Origin: Paracoccaceae bacterium
GTDB taxonomy: Bacteria > Pseudomonadota > Alphaproteobacteria > Rhodobacterales > Rhodobacteraceae
Reading direction: 5' to 3'
Length of the DNA: 64,000 nucleotides
NCBI GenBank assembly: GCA_014872875.1
Contig: WKFI01000014.1
Coordinates: 248,001 to 312,000, forward strand
The position numbers were made by a program, and so were the translations under genes. The notes beneath the pieces were generated by a model. It had not been told where the DNA came from, did no database searches, and worked only from the letters and a program-made list of their open reading frames with translations. Positions 17,874 through 25,939 of this stretch are shown here, one piece after another (positions within the stretch are counted from its first letter, which is position 1; the number at the start of each line of letters is the position of its first letter).

Positions 17874-18320
17874 ATGACCCTGCGCCTTGCCACCCTTTCC
17901 CTGCTGATCCTCTATCCGATCGCCTGGTTTGCGCCACTGATGCGCGCGGGATTGCTGCCGATCTTCGGCCTCAGCGAAATCAGCGTGATCACCGGCTTGC
18001 AAAGCCTCTGGCGCAGCGATGTGGCGCTGGCACTGATCGTCACGGTCTTTGCGATCTTTGCGCCCTACGTCAAAACCATTGGCCTCGCGCTGGTACAATG
18101 GAACCTGCTGGACCGTCGCACCCTGCCTGCGCTTCATGTGCTGGGCAAGTTGGCCATGGCCGATATCTTCCTCATCGCGCTCTACATCACGCTGGTCAAA
18201 GGCGTCAGCTATGCCACGGTGGAAACCGCCTGGGGGCTCTACCTTTTTACCGCATGCATCCTGGCAGGGATCGGTCTGGGAATTGTTACAGACCGGCAAC
18301 AAGCTGAAACAATGGAATAA
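17874..18320 (+). CDS. Paraquat-inducible protein A (PqiA)-like membrane protein
   Basis: This 148-residue protein has about four transmembrane segments. The LHVLGKLAMADIFLIALYIT stretch matches the PqiA/YebS core (LHVLGRWSMVDVF-like). PqiA proteins accompany MCE lipid-transport proteins in the envelope. It is a single-domain version, about half an E. coli PqiA. The ATG at 17874 follows an ACAGGAGCGCCC ribosome site; an earlier in-frame ATG lies inside mlaF. A hairpin follows its stop. Confidence 0.75.
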   Translation: MTLRLATLSLLILYPIAWFAPLMRAGLLPIFGLSEISVITGLQSLWRSDVALALIVTVFAIFAPYVKTIGLALVQWNLLDRRTLPALHVLGKLAMADIFLIALYITLVKGVSYATVETAWGLYLFTACILAGIGLGIVTDRQQAETME

Positions 18321-18330
18321 AATGCGTGAC

Positions 18331-18351
18331 ATGCGGTCTTTCATACCGCAT
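18331..18351 (+). terminator. Hairpin after the PqiA-like gene
   Basis: The arms ATGCGGT (18331-18337) and ACCGCAT (18345-18351) flank a seven-base loop, followed by a weak TTGTTAA stretch. It lies ten bases after the stop. It may be a weak terminator. Confidence 0.35.
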
Positions 18352-18459
18352 TGTTAACGATGTTGAGCAGTGAAGTGACTTTTCTCGGACGCGCCGCGGC
18401 CCCGGTCTTTCCACTATGGGCGCAGGCGCGAAACCTGCGGTTCTGCGGAAGGGAATTCA

Positions 18460-19245
18460 ATGTCCGTCATTCGATCGATTATTCTTTATATTCAAACGCT
18501 TCTGCTGCGTTTTTCACTATTTCTCATCTGTGTTGCAGCGCTTGTGGCCATAACCGCAACAGTCGGCGCCGCCTTGGGTCAATGGCCCTGGATCGAACTG
18601 CAGCTCAGCATGGGTGGTCAGCCTGTTGAAAACGCAGGAATGTGGGTGCAGATCGGTCTGACCGTTCTGACCGTGATGCTGGTGTTCTATCTGCCTGCCC
18701 ACACACGGATGCTGGCGTTGGAAAATGCCCATCGAAATTTCAGCATGCAAATGGAGGATGTGGTCGAAGCATACCAGATCGCGCATGCCGCCGACCGTGC
18801 CAGCCAGTTCAAGCTCGCCTCCGAGTTCGACGCCGTGAAAGACCGCATGGCTTTTCTGCGCGAACATCCGGACCTGCGCGAACTGGAGCCAGACGTGCTC
18901 GAAATCGCCGCCCAGATGAGCCAGGTTTCCCATGAATTGGCGGAAACCTACTCCGACGCCAAGGTCGAACGCGCCCGCACCTTCCTGAAACAGCGTCAGC
19001 AGGAGGTCGAGGAATTCCAGTCCCGCCTCGAAGACGCCAAGATCATCCTGCACGAATTGCGGCAATGGACCCGGGATGTCGAGATCGAGGAATCCATGGC
19101 CCGCTCCCAGGTTCAGCGCCTGACCGAAGAAATGTTCGAACTGCTGCCCGAACTGTCCCGCGGCCTGCCGGGAGATCACGACGAAACCAGTGTCGTCCCC
19201 ATATCGAAACCCAAACCGAACCCCAGCCCCCGGGGCACCGAATAA
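18460..19245 (+). CDS. Membrane-anchored coiled-coil protein of unknown function
   Basis: 261 residues. There are two N-terminal transmembrane segments (about 15-37 and 63-80), then a long acidic helical region (about 85-235) rich in heptad-like Glu, Gln and Leu, for example KVERARTFLKQRQQEVEEFQ, and a Pro-rich tail. I recognise no catalytic motif. It stands between the PqiA-like gene and radA, with its own AAGGGAATTCA ribosome site. A structural or scaffolding membrane role is plausible but unproven. Confidence 0.6.
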   Translation: MSVIRSIILYIQTLLLRFSLFLICVAALVAITATVGAALGQWPWIELQLSMGGQPVENAGMWVQIGLTVLTVMLVFYLPAHTRMLALENAHRNFSMQMEDVVEAYQIAHAADRASQFKLASEFDAVKDRMAFLREHPDLRELEPDVLEIAAQMSQVSHELAETYSDAKVERARTFLKQRQQEVEEFQSRLEDAKIILHELRQWTRDVEIEESMARSQVQRLTEEMFELLPELSRGLPGDHDETSVVPISKPKPNPSPRGTE

Positions 19246-19256
19246 CCCCTTCATCT

Positions 19257-19305
19257 CGCCCAAAAACTCCGGAGCGCGAGGCAGAGCCTGGCTCCTGCCC
19301 GGGCG
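19257..19305. repeat. GC-rich interspersed palindromic element, copy 2
   Basis: Directly after the coiled-coil protein gene, CCAAAAACTCCGGAGCGCGA is followed by GGCAGAGCC and TGGCTCCTGCCC. It resembles the element at 204-250 in order and sequence and again lies just beyond a stop codon. Confidence 0.4.
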
Positions 19306-19354
19306 AACAGGTACAACACTTGAACAAAGCGGAAACATCTGCCACTGACGGGGC

Positions 19355-20716
19355 ATGGCAAAGAAATCCTTCTCCTGCTCGGCCTGCGGTGCGAGCTTTT
19401 CGAAATGGTCCGGCCGCTGCGAAGGTTGCGGTGAATGGAACACCATCACCGAAGACAAGGGGCTTTCCACCGGCCCGGCCAGCAAATCGCTGGGCACGCG
19501 ACGCGGCAGCACCATCCCGCTCACCGACCTGTCCACAGAAGAGACACCTCCGCCCCGCACCTGCTGCGGAATGGGTGAGCTGGACCGGGTACTCGGCGGT
19601 GGGCTGGTTCCGGCCTCGGCCATCCTTGTGGGCGGCGATCCCGGTATCGGCAAATCCACACTCCTGTTGCAGGCGGCGGCGAAATTCGCGCTGGCCGGGA
19701 TCAAGACCATCTATGTCAGCGGTGAAGAAGCGTCCGCCCAGGTCCGCATGCGCGCGCAACGTCTGGGTCTTGCGCAGGCGCCCGTGAAACTGGCCGCCGA
19801 AACCAATCTGCGCGACATCCTGACAACGCTGGAGGCCGAGAAACCCCAGCTTGCCATCATCGATTCGATCCAGACCATGTGGGCCGACAATGTGGACAGC
19901 GCGCCGGGGTCCGTCAGCCAGGTCCGCGCCGCGGCCCACGAACTGACCAGCTTTGCCAAACGCAACGGCGTCTCGATCGTCATGGTCGGCCATGTCACCA
20001 AGGAAGGCCAGATCGCCGGCCCCCGCGTGGTCGAACACATGGTCGATACCGTGCTCTATTTCGAAGGCGAACGCGGCCACCAGTTCCGCATCCTGCGTGC
20101 GGTCAAGAACCGCTTTGGGGCCGCCGACGAAATCGGCGTGTTCGAGATGACCGGGTCGGGGCTGAGCGAGGTGATCAACCCGTCTGCCCTGTTCCTGTCG
20201 GAACGCGGCGAACCGTCGGCCGGTTCGGTGGTCTTTGCCGGGATCGAAGGCACACGCCCCGTGCTGGTGGAAATGCAGGCCCTCGTCGCTCCCTCCCCAC
20301 ACAGCCAGCCGCGCCGCACTGTCGTGGGCTGGGACGGCGGCCGCCTGGCGATGATCCTCGCTGTGCTCGAGGCCCGCTGCGGTATCCCCTTTGCCGGTCT
20401 CGACGTCTATCTGAATGTCGCGGGCGGCATGAAGATCTCGGAACCTGCCGCCGATCTGGCCGTCGCCGCCGCCCTGCTCAGCGCGCGCGAGGATGTCGCC
20501 CTGCCCGCCGATACCGTGATCTTCGGCGAGATTTCACTGTCCGGCGCCCTCAGACCCGCCCCGCAGACGGAAAACCGGTTGAAAGAGGCGCAAAAACTTG
20601 GTTTCACCACGGCAATTGCTCCCTCGGGTGGCAAATCCGTGTCGGTTGCCGGACTTTCCCTAAGGAAAGCCTCGGACCTCGCGGGATTTGTTGGCGAATT
20701 CTTCGGAGCAGGGTAA
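19355..20716 (+). CDS. radA: DNA repair protein RadA
   Basis: This 453-residue RecA-like branch-migration helicase acts in recombinational repair. An N-terminal zinc finger has Cys8, Cys11, Cys22 and Cys25. The ATPase core has Walker A GGDPGIGKST (about 91-100), Walker B LAIIDSIQT and the diagnostic KNRFG motif. A C-terminal Lon-protease-like domain follows (LDVYLNVAGGMKISEPAADL). cvpA lies 33 bases downstream on the same strand. Confidence 0.95.
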   Translation: MAKKSFSCSACGASFSKWSGRCEGCGEWNTITEDKGLSTGPASKSLGTRRGSTIPLTDLSTEETPPPRTCCGMGELDRVLGGGLVPASAILVGGDPGIGKSTLLLQAAAKFALAGIKTIYVSGEEASAQVRMRAQRLGLAQAPVKLAAETNLRDILTTLEAEKPQLAIIDSIQTMWADNVDSAPGSVSQVRAAAHELTSFAKRNGVSIVMVGHVTKEGQIAGPRVVEHMVDTVLYFEGERGHQFRILRAVKNRFGAADEIGVFEMTGSGLSEVINPSALFLSERGEPSAGSVVFAGIEGTRPVLVEMQALVAPSPHSQPRRTVVGWDGGRLAMILAVLEARCGIPFAGLDVYLNVAGGMKISEPAADLAVAAALLSAREDVALPADTVIFGEISLSGALRPAPQTENRLKEAQKLGFTTAIAPSGGKSVSVAGLSLRKASDLAGFVGEFFGAG

Positions 20717-20749
20717 GGTCGCGAAAAAAGCAGGAAGCGGGCAAGAGAC

Positions 20750-21304
20750 ATGGAAGGTTTCACCATCATCGACGGGGTCGTTGCCCTGGTCATCGTATTG
20801 TCGGCACTTCTGGCCTATGCGCGCGGATTTGTCCGCGAGGCAATGGCAATTGCTGGCTGGATCGCAGCCGCGGTTCTGGCGTTTCTCTTTGCTCCCAAGG
20901 CCAAGCCGTTGATGGCCGAGATCCCGGTGCTGAACGAATTTCTGGCCGACAGCTGCGAGCTCAGCATAATTGCAGCCTTTGCCGCCGTGTTTGCAGTGGC
21001 GCTGATTGTGGTCAGCTTCTTCACCCCGCTGTTCTCTTCGTTGGTACAGCGTTCTGCACTCGGAGGGGTCGATCAGGGGATCGGCTTCTTCTTTGGTGTC
21101 CTTCGCGGCATCCTGCTGGTGGCCATCGCCTTCTTCATCTATGACATTGCCGTGAATGACCAAACCATCACGATGGTGGACGAAAGCCGTTCGGCCAAAG
21201 TGTTCGAACAGATGCTGGGCAAGATCGAAAACCGCGACCCCGAACAGGCCGTGGGTTGGGTCACGCAACAGTACGAGAGCTTGCTGAACCACTGCACACA
21301 GTGA
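20750..21304 (+). CDS. cvpA: CvpA family membrane protein
   Basis: This 184-residue protein has about four transmembrane segments. The N-terminal TIIDGVVALVIVLSALLAYARGFVRE is the CvpA signature. CvpA is needed for colicin V production or export in E. coli, and its wider role appears to be in envelope function. In many genomes cvpA neighbours purF, and here purF is the next rightward gene. A strong terminator follows the stop. Confidence 0.9.
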   Translation: MEGFTIIDGVVALVIVLSALLAYARGFVREAMAIAGWIAAAVLAFLFAPKAKPLMAEIPVLNEFLADSCELSIIAAFAAVFAVALIVVSFFTPLFSSLVQRSALGGVDQGIGFFFGVLRGILLVAIAFFIYDIAVNDQTITMVDESRSAKVFEQMLGKIENRDPEQAVGWVTQQYESLLNHCTQ

Positions 21305-21340
21305 TCTGCCCACTCTCTTCAAGGCAGAGAGATAGAAGAC

Positions 21341-21363
21341 GGGCGCCTCGAGGGCGCCCTTTT
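21341..21363 (+). terminator. Rho-independent terminator after cvpA
   Basis: The stem arms GGGCGCC (21341-21347) and GGCGCCC (21353-21359) flank a TCGAG loop and are followed by TTTT. It ends the radA-cvpA unit and abuts the converging DUF333 gene. Confidence 0.8.
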
Positions 21364-21896
21364 CAATTGTTCTTCCTGTAAAAACTCCACGCGTCCGTTT
21401 CTGTCCCGTCCTGCAATTTGCAGATACCGACCTGACCGCTGGCGCCATCGCGGATTTCGTAGGCACCGCCTTGATCCAGACAATAGGTCGCCGCCGGGTT
21501 AGCCAGCGACACTTCCGCTTCATGCGACTCCTTCAGCAGATCCCAGCCGCCCACGACACGCCCGTCGGACAAGGTGCAATCGGAGGTCTCCAGATCATAT
21601 GTCCCGCCTTGCCCCACACAATGGCTGGCCGCCGGGTTCGGAGCTTCCGTCTCCTCGCGCAGACTGTCGCGGTAGAATGTCCAGGCATCGACCTCTTGCC
21701 CGTCGGGAAGTTGGCATATTCCCTGCTGCCCCCCTTCGATGTCGCGAAGCCCGTACAGTCCACCTTCCGCGACACAGTGTTCTGCCGCCGGATTGGCAAG
21801 CCCGACACTGGCCGACCCAGGAGATGGGGGGATAAGCGCCAAGGCACAGAAAGCCGCAGCTGACATCCGCGCGACAGGGAAAGCTCGGTGGGTCAT
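21363..21896 (-). CDS. Exported protein with three DUF333 repeats
   Basis: 177 residues. A signal peptide (about 1-30, hydrophobic AAAFCALALI) is followed by three tandem modules at about 35-76, 87-123 and 133-174. Each has the pattern NPAA-x-C-x3-GG-x-Y, then C-x-L-x-DG and a W. DUF333 proteins are small, secreted and cysteine-containing, usually with a single copy. Paired cysteines per module suggest disulfides. The ATG at 21896 has AGAGG nine bases upstream; a longer frame upstream is non-coding. It is convergent with cvpA. Function unknown. Confidence 0.75.
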   Translation of the reverse strand: MTHRAFPVARMSAAAFCALALIPPSPGSASVGLANPAAEHCVAEGGLYGLRDIEGGQQGICQLPDGQEVDAWTFYRDSLREETEAPNPAASHCVGQGGTYDLETSDCTLSDGRVVGGWDLLKESHEAEVSLANPAATYCLDQGGAYEIRDGASGQVGICKLQDGTETDAWSFYRKNN

Positions 21897-22324
21897 GGAT
21901 GGGAACCTCTTAATGGAACGACTTGAAATTTCGACGGATCGGCGATTCGCCACTTCCAGTGTCGAATGATCCCTGTCCCCCGTGAAGGGCGTCTTTTTCA
22001 GGGTGCCGAAACGGAACTCCGCCCCGGCCTTCACTTTAAGGCAATCGGGGCGTCGCTTTTTCACATCCCCGAATGTGATCCTTTGATGACATGGGCCGTT
22101 CAAGGCACTATGTCGGGGCGCAGCAATATCAACGGATTCGGAGCCGACGCCTTGCGGACGCCGAAAAGACCTCTTGAACGCCAAACCCAACGGTTCGCTT
22201 CAGCCGACCGAACAGGTGTAACCTACGACACGCGTTCCACCTGCCATCGGCATACTACCTTGATCCGTAGACCCTCCGCCCCCACCTGCCACAGCGACAT
22301 CCACAGCGAAATTGGAGCCCAACC
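21897..22324. other. 428-base divergent intergenic region upstream of purF
   Basis: The region separates the leftward DUF333 gene and purF. It holds no convincing gene. The only structured feature I see is an imperfect inverted repeat near 22213-22243. No clear -35/-10 pair was found for purF. Confidence 0.5.
22213..22243. promoter_or_regulatory. Imperfect dyad upstream of purF
   Basis: CAGGTGTAAC (22213-22222) and GTTCCACCTG (22234-22243) are complementary at nine of ten positions and flank 11 bases, ending about 80 bases upstream of the purF start. It could be an operator for a purine-pathway regulator or simply a hairpin. No regulator is known to me for it. Confidence 0.3.
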
Positions 22325-23848
22325 ATGTGCGGTATTCTAGGGATCGCAAGCCAGACGCATGACGTCTTTGCCGAGATTTACGATGGCCTGCTGATGCTCC
22401 AGCATCGCGGTCAGGACGCCTCGGGCATTGTCACCTATACCGGTGAGATCTTTCGCGAACGCAAGGCCAATGGGCTGGTCAAGGACGTGTTCAGCGCAGA
22501 TGACACCGAAACCCTGCTTGGCCGCATTGGCATGGGCCATGTGCGCTATCCGACAGCCGGTTCGCTATCGGCGTCCGAGGCGCAGCCCTTCTTCGTGAAC
22601 GCGCCTTACGGCATCTACCTGATCCACAATGGCAACATCACCAACACCGAAGAGCAGCGCCAAAAGGTCACCGCGAAATACAGCCGCCACCTGCGCACCA
22701 CCTCGGATTCGGAAATCCTGCTGAACGTGCTGGCGGACAAGGTGGCCGACGCGATCAAGGTCAACGGCAATGCCGACCCGATCCGCAACCTGTTTGCCGG
22801 CGTCAAAATGACGATGGAGCGGATCCAGGGCGCCTATTCGGTGATCTGCCTGATCGCGGGTGTCGGCATGCTGGCCTTCCGCGACCCGCACGGCATCCGC
22901 CCCCTGTCCGTGGCCAAACGTGCCGGTGAAGGCGATGGCGACGATTATGCCTTTGCCTCCGAAGATGTGGCCTTTGGCATCAACGGCTTTGAAAAGCTGC
23001 GCGACGTGAAACCGGGCGAAGCGCTGCTGGTTGATCTCGACGGCAACCTGCATGAGTTCCAGGCGGTCGAAGGCAACCTGACACCTTGCATCTTCGAGTA
23101 CGTCTATCTTGCACGCCCTGACAGCCTTCTGGACGGCATCTCGGTCTACAAGACACAGATGCGCATGGGCCAGACACTGGCCAAACAGATCGAGGCCTCG
23201 GGTCTGGATATCGACCGTATCATCCCGGTCCCCGACAGCGCCCGCCCGGTTGCGCTCGAGGTCGCCAAAGCCACGGGTATCCCCTATCGCGAGGGTCTGG
23301 TGAAGAACCGCTATGTGGGGCGCACGTTCATCATGCCCGGCCAGGCGGAGCGTCAGAAATCCGTACGTCGCAAGCTGAACGCCATCCCCTTGGAATTCGA
23401 AGGCCACAACGTTTTGCTGATCGACGATTCCATCGTGCGCGGCAACACCATCAAGAAGATCGTCCAGATGTGCCGAGAAGCCGGTGCAAAGAAGGTCTAT
23501 ATCGCCTCTGCTTCGCCGCCGGTGAAATACCCGAACGTTTATGGCATCGACATGCCCACCAAGCATGAACTGATCGCAAGCGAGCAGAGCATCGAGGAGA
23601 TTCGCGAAGAGCTGGGCGCCGATGCGCTGTTCTATCAGGAGCTTGACGACCTGATCTGGGCCGCCCAGGAAGGCAACCCCGAGATCGAACAGTTCGACTG
23701 CTCCTGCTTCGACGGCAACTATGTCACCGGGCTCAGCGACGATTACCTGAAGAACCTCGAAAGCAGCAGCCGCGTCAGCCAGAAGATCCAGGACATGCCC
23801 GGCACCGGCGCGTCATGGAACGGAGCAACGCTGGCCACCGGCAGCTGA
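22325..23848 (+). CDS. purF: Amidophosphoribosyltransferase
   Basis: This 507-residue enzyme carries out the first committed step of purine synthesis, PRPP plus glutamine to phosphoribosylamine. The N-terminal MCGILGIAS places the catalytic Cys right after the initiator Met, with no propeptide. HNGNITN and RGQDASG belong to the glutaminase domain. The PRPP loop is VLLIDDSIVRGNT. A TTGGAGCCCAACC ribosome site precedes the ATG. radA-cvpA lie upstream on the same strand. Confidence 0.96.
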   Translation: MCGILGIASQTHDVFAEIYDGLLMLQHRGQDASGIVTYTGEIFRERKANGLVKDVFSADDTETLLGRIGMGHVRYPTAGSLSASEAQPFFVNAPYGIYLIHNGNITNTEEQRQKVTAKYSRHLRTTSDSEILLNVLADKVADAIKVNGNADPIRNLFAGVKMTMERIQGAYSVICLIAGVGMLAFRDPHGIRPLSVAKRAGEGDGDDYAFASEDVAFGINGFEKLRDVKPGEALLVDLDGNLHEFQAVEGNLTPCIFEYVYLARPDSLLDGISVYKTQMRMGQTLAKQIEASGLDIDRIIPVPDSARPVALEVAKATGIPYREGLVKNRYVGRTFIMPGQAERQKSVRRKLNAIPLEFEGHNVLLIDDSIVRGNTIKKIVQMCREAGAKKVYIASASPPVKYPNVYGIDMPTKHELIASEQSIEEIREELGADALFYQELDDLIWAAQEGNPEIEQFDCSCFDGNYVTGLSDDYLKNLESSSRVSQKIQDMPGTGASWNGATLATGS

Positions 23849-24009
23849 TCGGGATCCTGCGACGGATTTCGGACCCGGGCGACAAAACGCACGATACTCA
23901 ATCAGCGTTTGATATTGCCCGTGCATCCGGGTAAACGGCTCCAACTCAGACGTTTGAACACGCTGGCCCCTCAGGCCGGCGTTGTTCGTTTTACAAGGAA
24001 GCCCCACAC

Positions 24010-24573
24010 GTGCTGGACCGGGATCTCGCGCATATTCTGTCGTCGCGGCGCAAATGCCGTTGCTGCGGAGCCACCTTTGCGCAACTGCTCAGCCTGGAAT
24101 ACGACCGGCCGGACCTGTGCCCGCCCGACTTGCCCAAGCTCGACAATTCCACCTTCCTGATGGAACGCGATGACGTCCTGACCGAAGATTTCTGCCGTGT
24201 GGGCGAATATTGCTTCATCCGTGCCGTGCTGATCCTGCCTTTGGGGGACAGCGAACACGAAATGGTGCTGGGTGTCTGGTGTGCCGTCAGCCCGGTGCAT
24301 TTCGACACCTATCTGGATCTCTTTGACGAGGCCGAAACCGGGCAAATGGAACCGGTTCCGGGCTGGCTTGCCAACGCAATTCCGCCGGGCACCGAACTGC
24401 CGCTGGCCTGTCAACTGCACATGCAACCCGGGGATCAGCGTCCCGAGATGGAGCTGACCGAAAAAGGGCATGAGTTGAAACTGCTGCAGGAGACCGGACT
24501 GGATCTGACCGATCTGCTGGGGCTGCTGCATGCCTATGGGCACGATATCGGTTCACTTCTGCACGACGCCTGA
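24010..24573 (+). CDS. DUF2199 domain-containing protein
   Basis: 187 residues. An N-terminal Cys pair (KCRCCGATF) is followed by the family pattern EDFCRVGEYCFIRAVLILPL, then VLGVWCAVSPVHF and a C-terminal conserved helix. DUF2199 has no established function; the cysteines may bind metal. It begins with GTG at 24010. A strong terminator 15 bases past the stop ends the unit. Confidence 0.8.
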   Translation: MLDRDLAHILSSRRKCRCCGATFAQLLSLEYDRPDLCPPDLPKLDNSTFLMERDDVLTEDFCRVGEYCFIRAVLILPLGDSEHEMVLGVWCAVSPVHFDTYLDLFDEAETGQMEPVPGWLANAIPPGTELPLACQLHMQPGDQRPEMELTEKGHELKLLQETGLDLTDLLGLLHAYGHDIGSLLHDA

Positions 24574-24587
24574 CAGTTTTCGATTTC

Positions 24588-24627
24588 AAGCCCTGCAACC
24601 CTGCCATGCAATATTTGCAGGGCTTTT
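24588..24627 (+). terminator. Rho-independent terminator after the DUF2199 gene
   Basis: The 11-bp arms AAGCCCTGCAA (24588-24598) and TTGCAGGGCTT (24615-24625) match perfectly around a 16-base loop and run into TTTT. Confidence 0.75.
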
Positions 24628-24779
24628 GCGCGTTTTCCTGCCGGACCAGACACTTGCCCGTGGCGGCATGCCGCCCACGATCAAGGCCCCTCTTTCCTCT
24701 GCCCAAGGCTGATGTTAGCCCGCCCGCTCACTCACGAGAACAAGGGACGGGGCCGCCTCGAGGCCCCGACTGACAGATC

Positions 24780-25040
24780 ATGGCGAACAGCAAGAAAGCG
24801 ACCACCGTTGGTGCGATCGCCACCAGCAGCAATGCGCTCAACACCTCCTCGCTCAGTCTTCTGGGCGTTTTCGGTGCTGAAGGACGGATGCAGGCCCTGA
24901 TCCGCCTGCCCGGCGGACGCGTGCGCCGCGTGGAACCGGGCGACCGGGTTTCCGGCGAACGCATTGCCGCCATCGACGGCGATGGGCTGGTGCTGGAACA
25001 CGGCGGCAAAACCCGAAGGCTGACTGTCGCAGGGGGCTGA
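24780..25040 (+). CDS. Small PilP/GspC-like protein
   Basis: 86 residues. The second half (LLGVFGAEGRMQALIRLPGG, then VRRVEPGDRVSGERIAAID) resembles the small beta domain (HR region) of GspC and PilP, which carry proteins of secretion and pilus systems across the periplasm. There is no signal peptide or membrane helix, and no pilus genes are near. The ribosome site is poor. The gene is plausible because coding bias is normal and it sits cleanly in a gap. Confidence 0.5.
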   Translation: MANSKKATTVGAIATSSNALNTSSLSLLGVFGAEGRMQALIRLPGGRVRRVEPGDRVSGERIAAIDGDGLVLEHGGKTRRLTVAGG

Positions 25041-25093
25041 TCCCGGCGCTGTGCCTCTTGACCCCGCGCCCATCCCGGATCACAAGGCGGGTC

Positions 25094-25738
25094 ATGACAC
25101 AGCTTGCCCTGATCACCGGAGCCTCGCGCGGCCTGGGGACGGCCCTTGCCGAAGCCCTCGCCCCGACCCATCACATTGTCGCCGTGGCCCGCACCACCGG
25201 CGCGCTGGAAGAACTGGATGACCGCATAAAGGCGCTGGGAGGCTCAGCCACTCTGGCACCCATGGACATCACCGACCCCAACGCCATGGCAACGCTGTGC
25301 CGAGGTATTCATGACCGCTGGGGCGCGCTGAACCTTTGGGTGCATACGGCGATCCATGCAGCGCCCTTGAGCCCGGCGAATTTTGTCGCCGCCAAGGATT
25401 GGGACAAATCCGTTTCGATCAACGCCACAGCAACCTCGGTTCTGATCCCCTATGTGGCACCGCTGCTGGGACAGACCGGCCGCGCCGTCTTCTTTGAGGA
25501 CCCGCGTGCAGGCGAAAAGTTCTTTGGGGCCTACGGCGCCACCAAGGCCGCGCAAATGGCACTGGCCAGGTCCTGGGCGGCCGAGACCGTGAACACCGGA
25601 CCACAAGTACGCATTTTGGAACCGCGCCCGATGGCCACAGCAACCCGCGCCCGGTTCTATCCCGGAGAAAACCGCGACGACCTGGCCAAGATCCGGGATG
25701 AGGCCGCGCGCCTGCTGCCCGAAATTCTGGCAGACTGA
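25094..25738 (+). CDS. SDR family oxidoreductase
   Basis: This 214-residue short-chain dehydrogenase has a GASRGLG nucleotide loop (about 8-14), with YGATKAAQMALARSW carrying the catalytic Tyr-x3-Lys. It is rather short for the family, with an abbreviated C-terminus. The ATG at 25094 has AAGGCGGG immediately upstream and starts the family sequence. Substrate unknown. Confidence 0.8.
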   Translation: MTQLALITGASRGLGTALAEALAPTHHIVAVARTTGALEELDDRIKALGGSATLAPMDITDPNAMATLCRGIHDRWGALNLWVHTAIHAAPLSPANFVAAKDWDKSVSINATATSVLIPYVAPLLGQTGRAVFFEDPRAGEKFFGAYGATKAAQMALARSWAAETVNTGPQVRILEPRPMATATRARFYPGENRDDLAKIRDEAARLLPEILAD

Positions 25739-25824
25739 AACTGAACGAACGATCCGGCGCCCGTTTTCCTGCCCGCAAAACGGAACGAAATCTGGCGCGC
25801 ATTCCGGCTCCGCCCACCTTAGCC

Positions 25825-25872
25825 TGCGGCGTGAAAGACACCTTTTACACGCCGCAGGGCTTCGCGCCCTGC
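25825..25872. repeat. Two overlapping hairpins upstream of surE
   Basis: The first has TGCGGCGTG (25825-25833) pairing with CACGCCGCA (25848-25856). The second has GCAGGGC (25854-25860) pairing with GCCCTGC (25866-25872) around TTCGC. The arms overlap at 25854-25856, so they are partly alternative. They lie 68-115 bases before the surE start. They may be a 3' end or a leader structure. Confidence 0.45.
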
Positions 25873-25939
25873 CAAGCGGCTTGCCCCAACCGCATCCCCG
25901 TCTTATGCAAGGGAAATTGCAATTTAGGCGGAACATCGA

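Noticed and set aside
19879-21144. 421-codon plus-strand frame overlapping radA and cvpA
   Set aside because: Different frame from radA, Arg- and Pro-rich shadow sequence, and it covers two certain genes.
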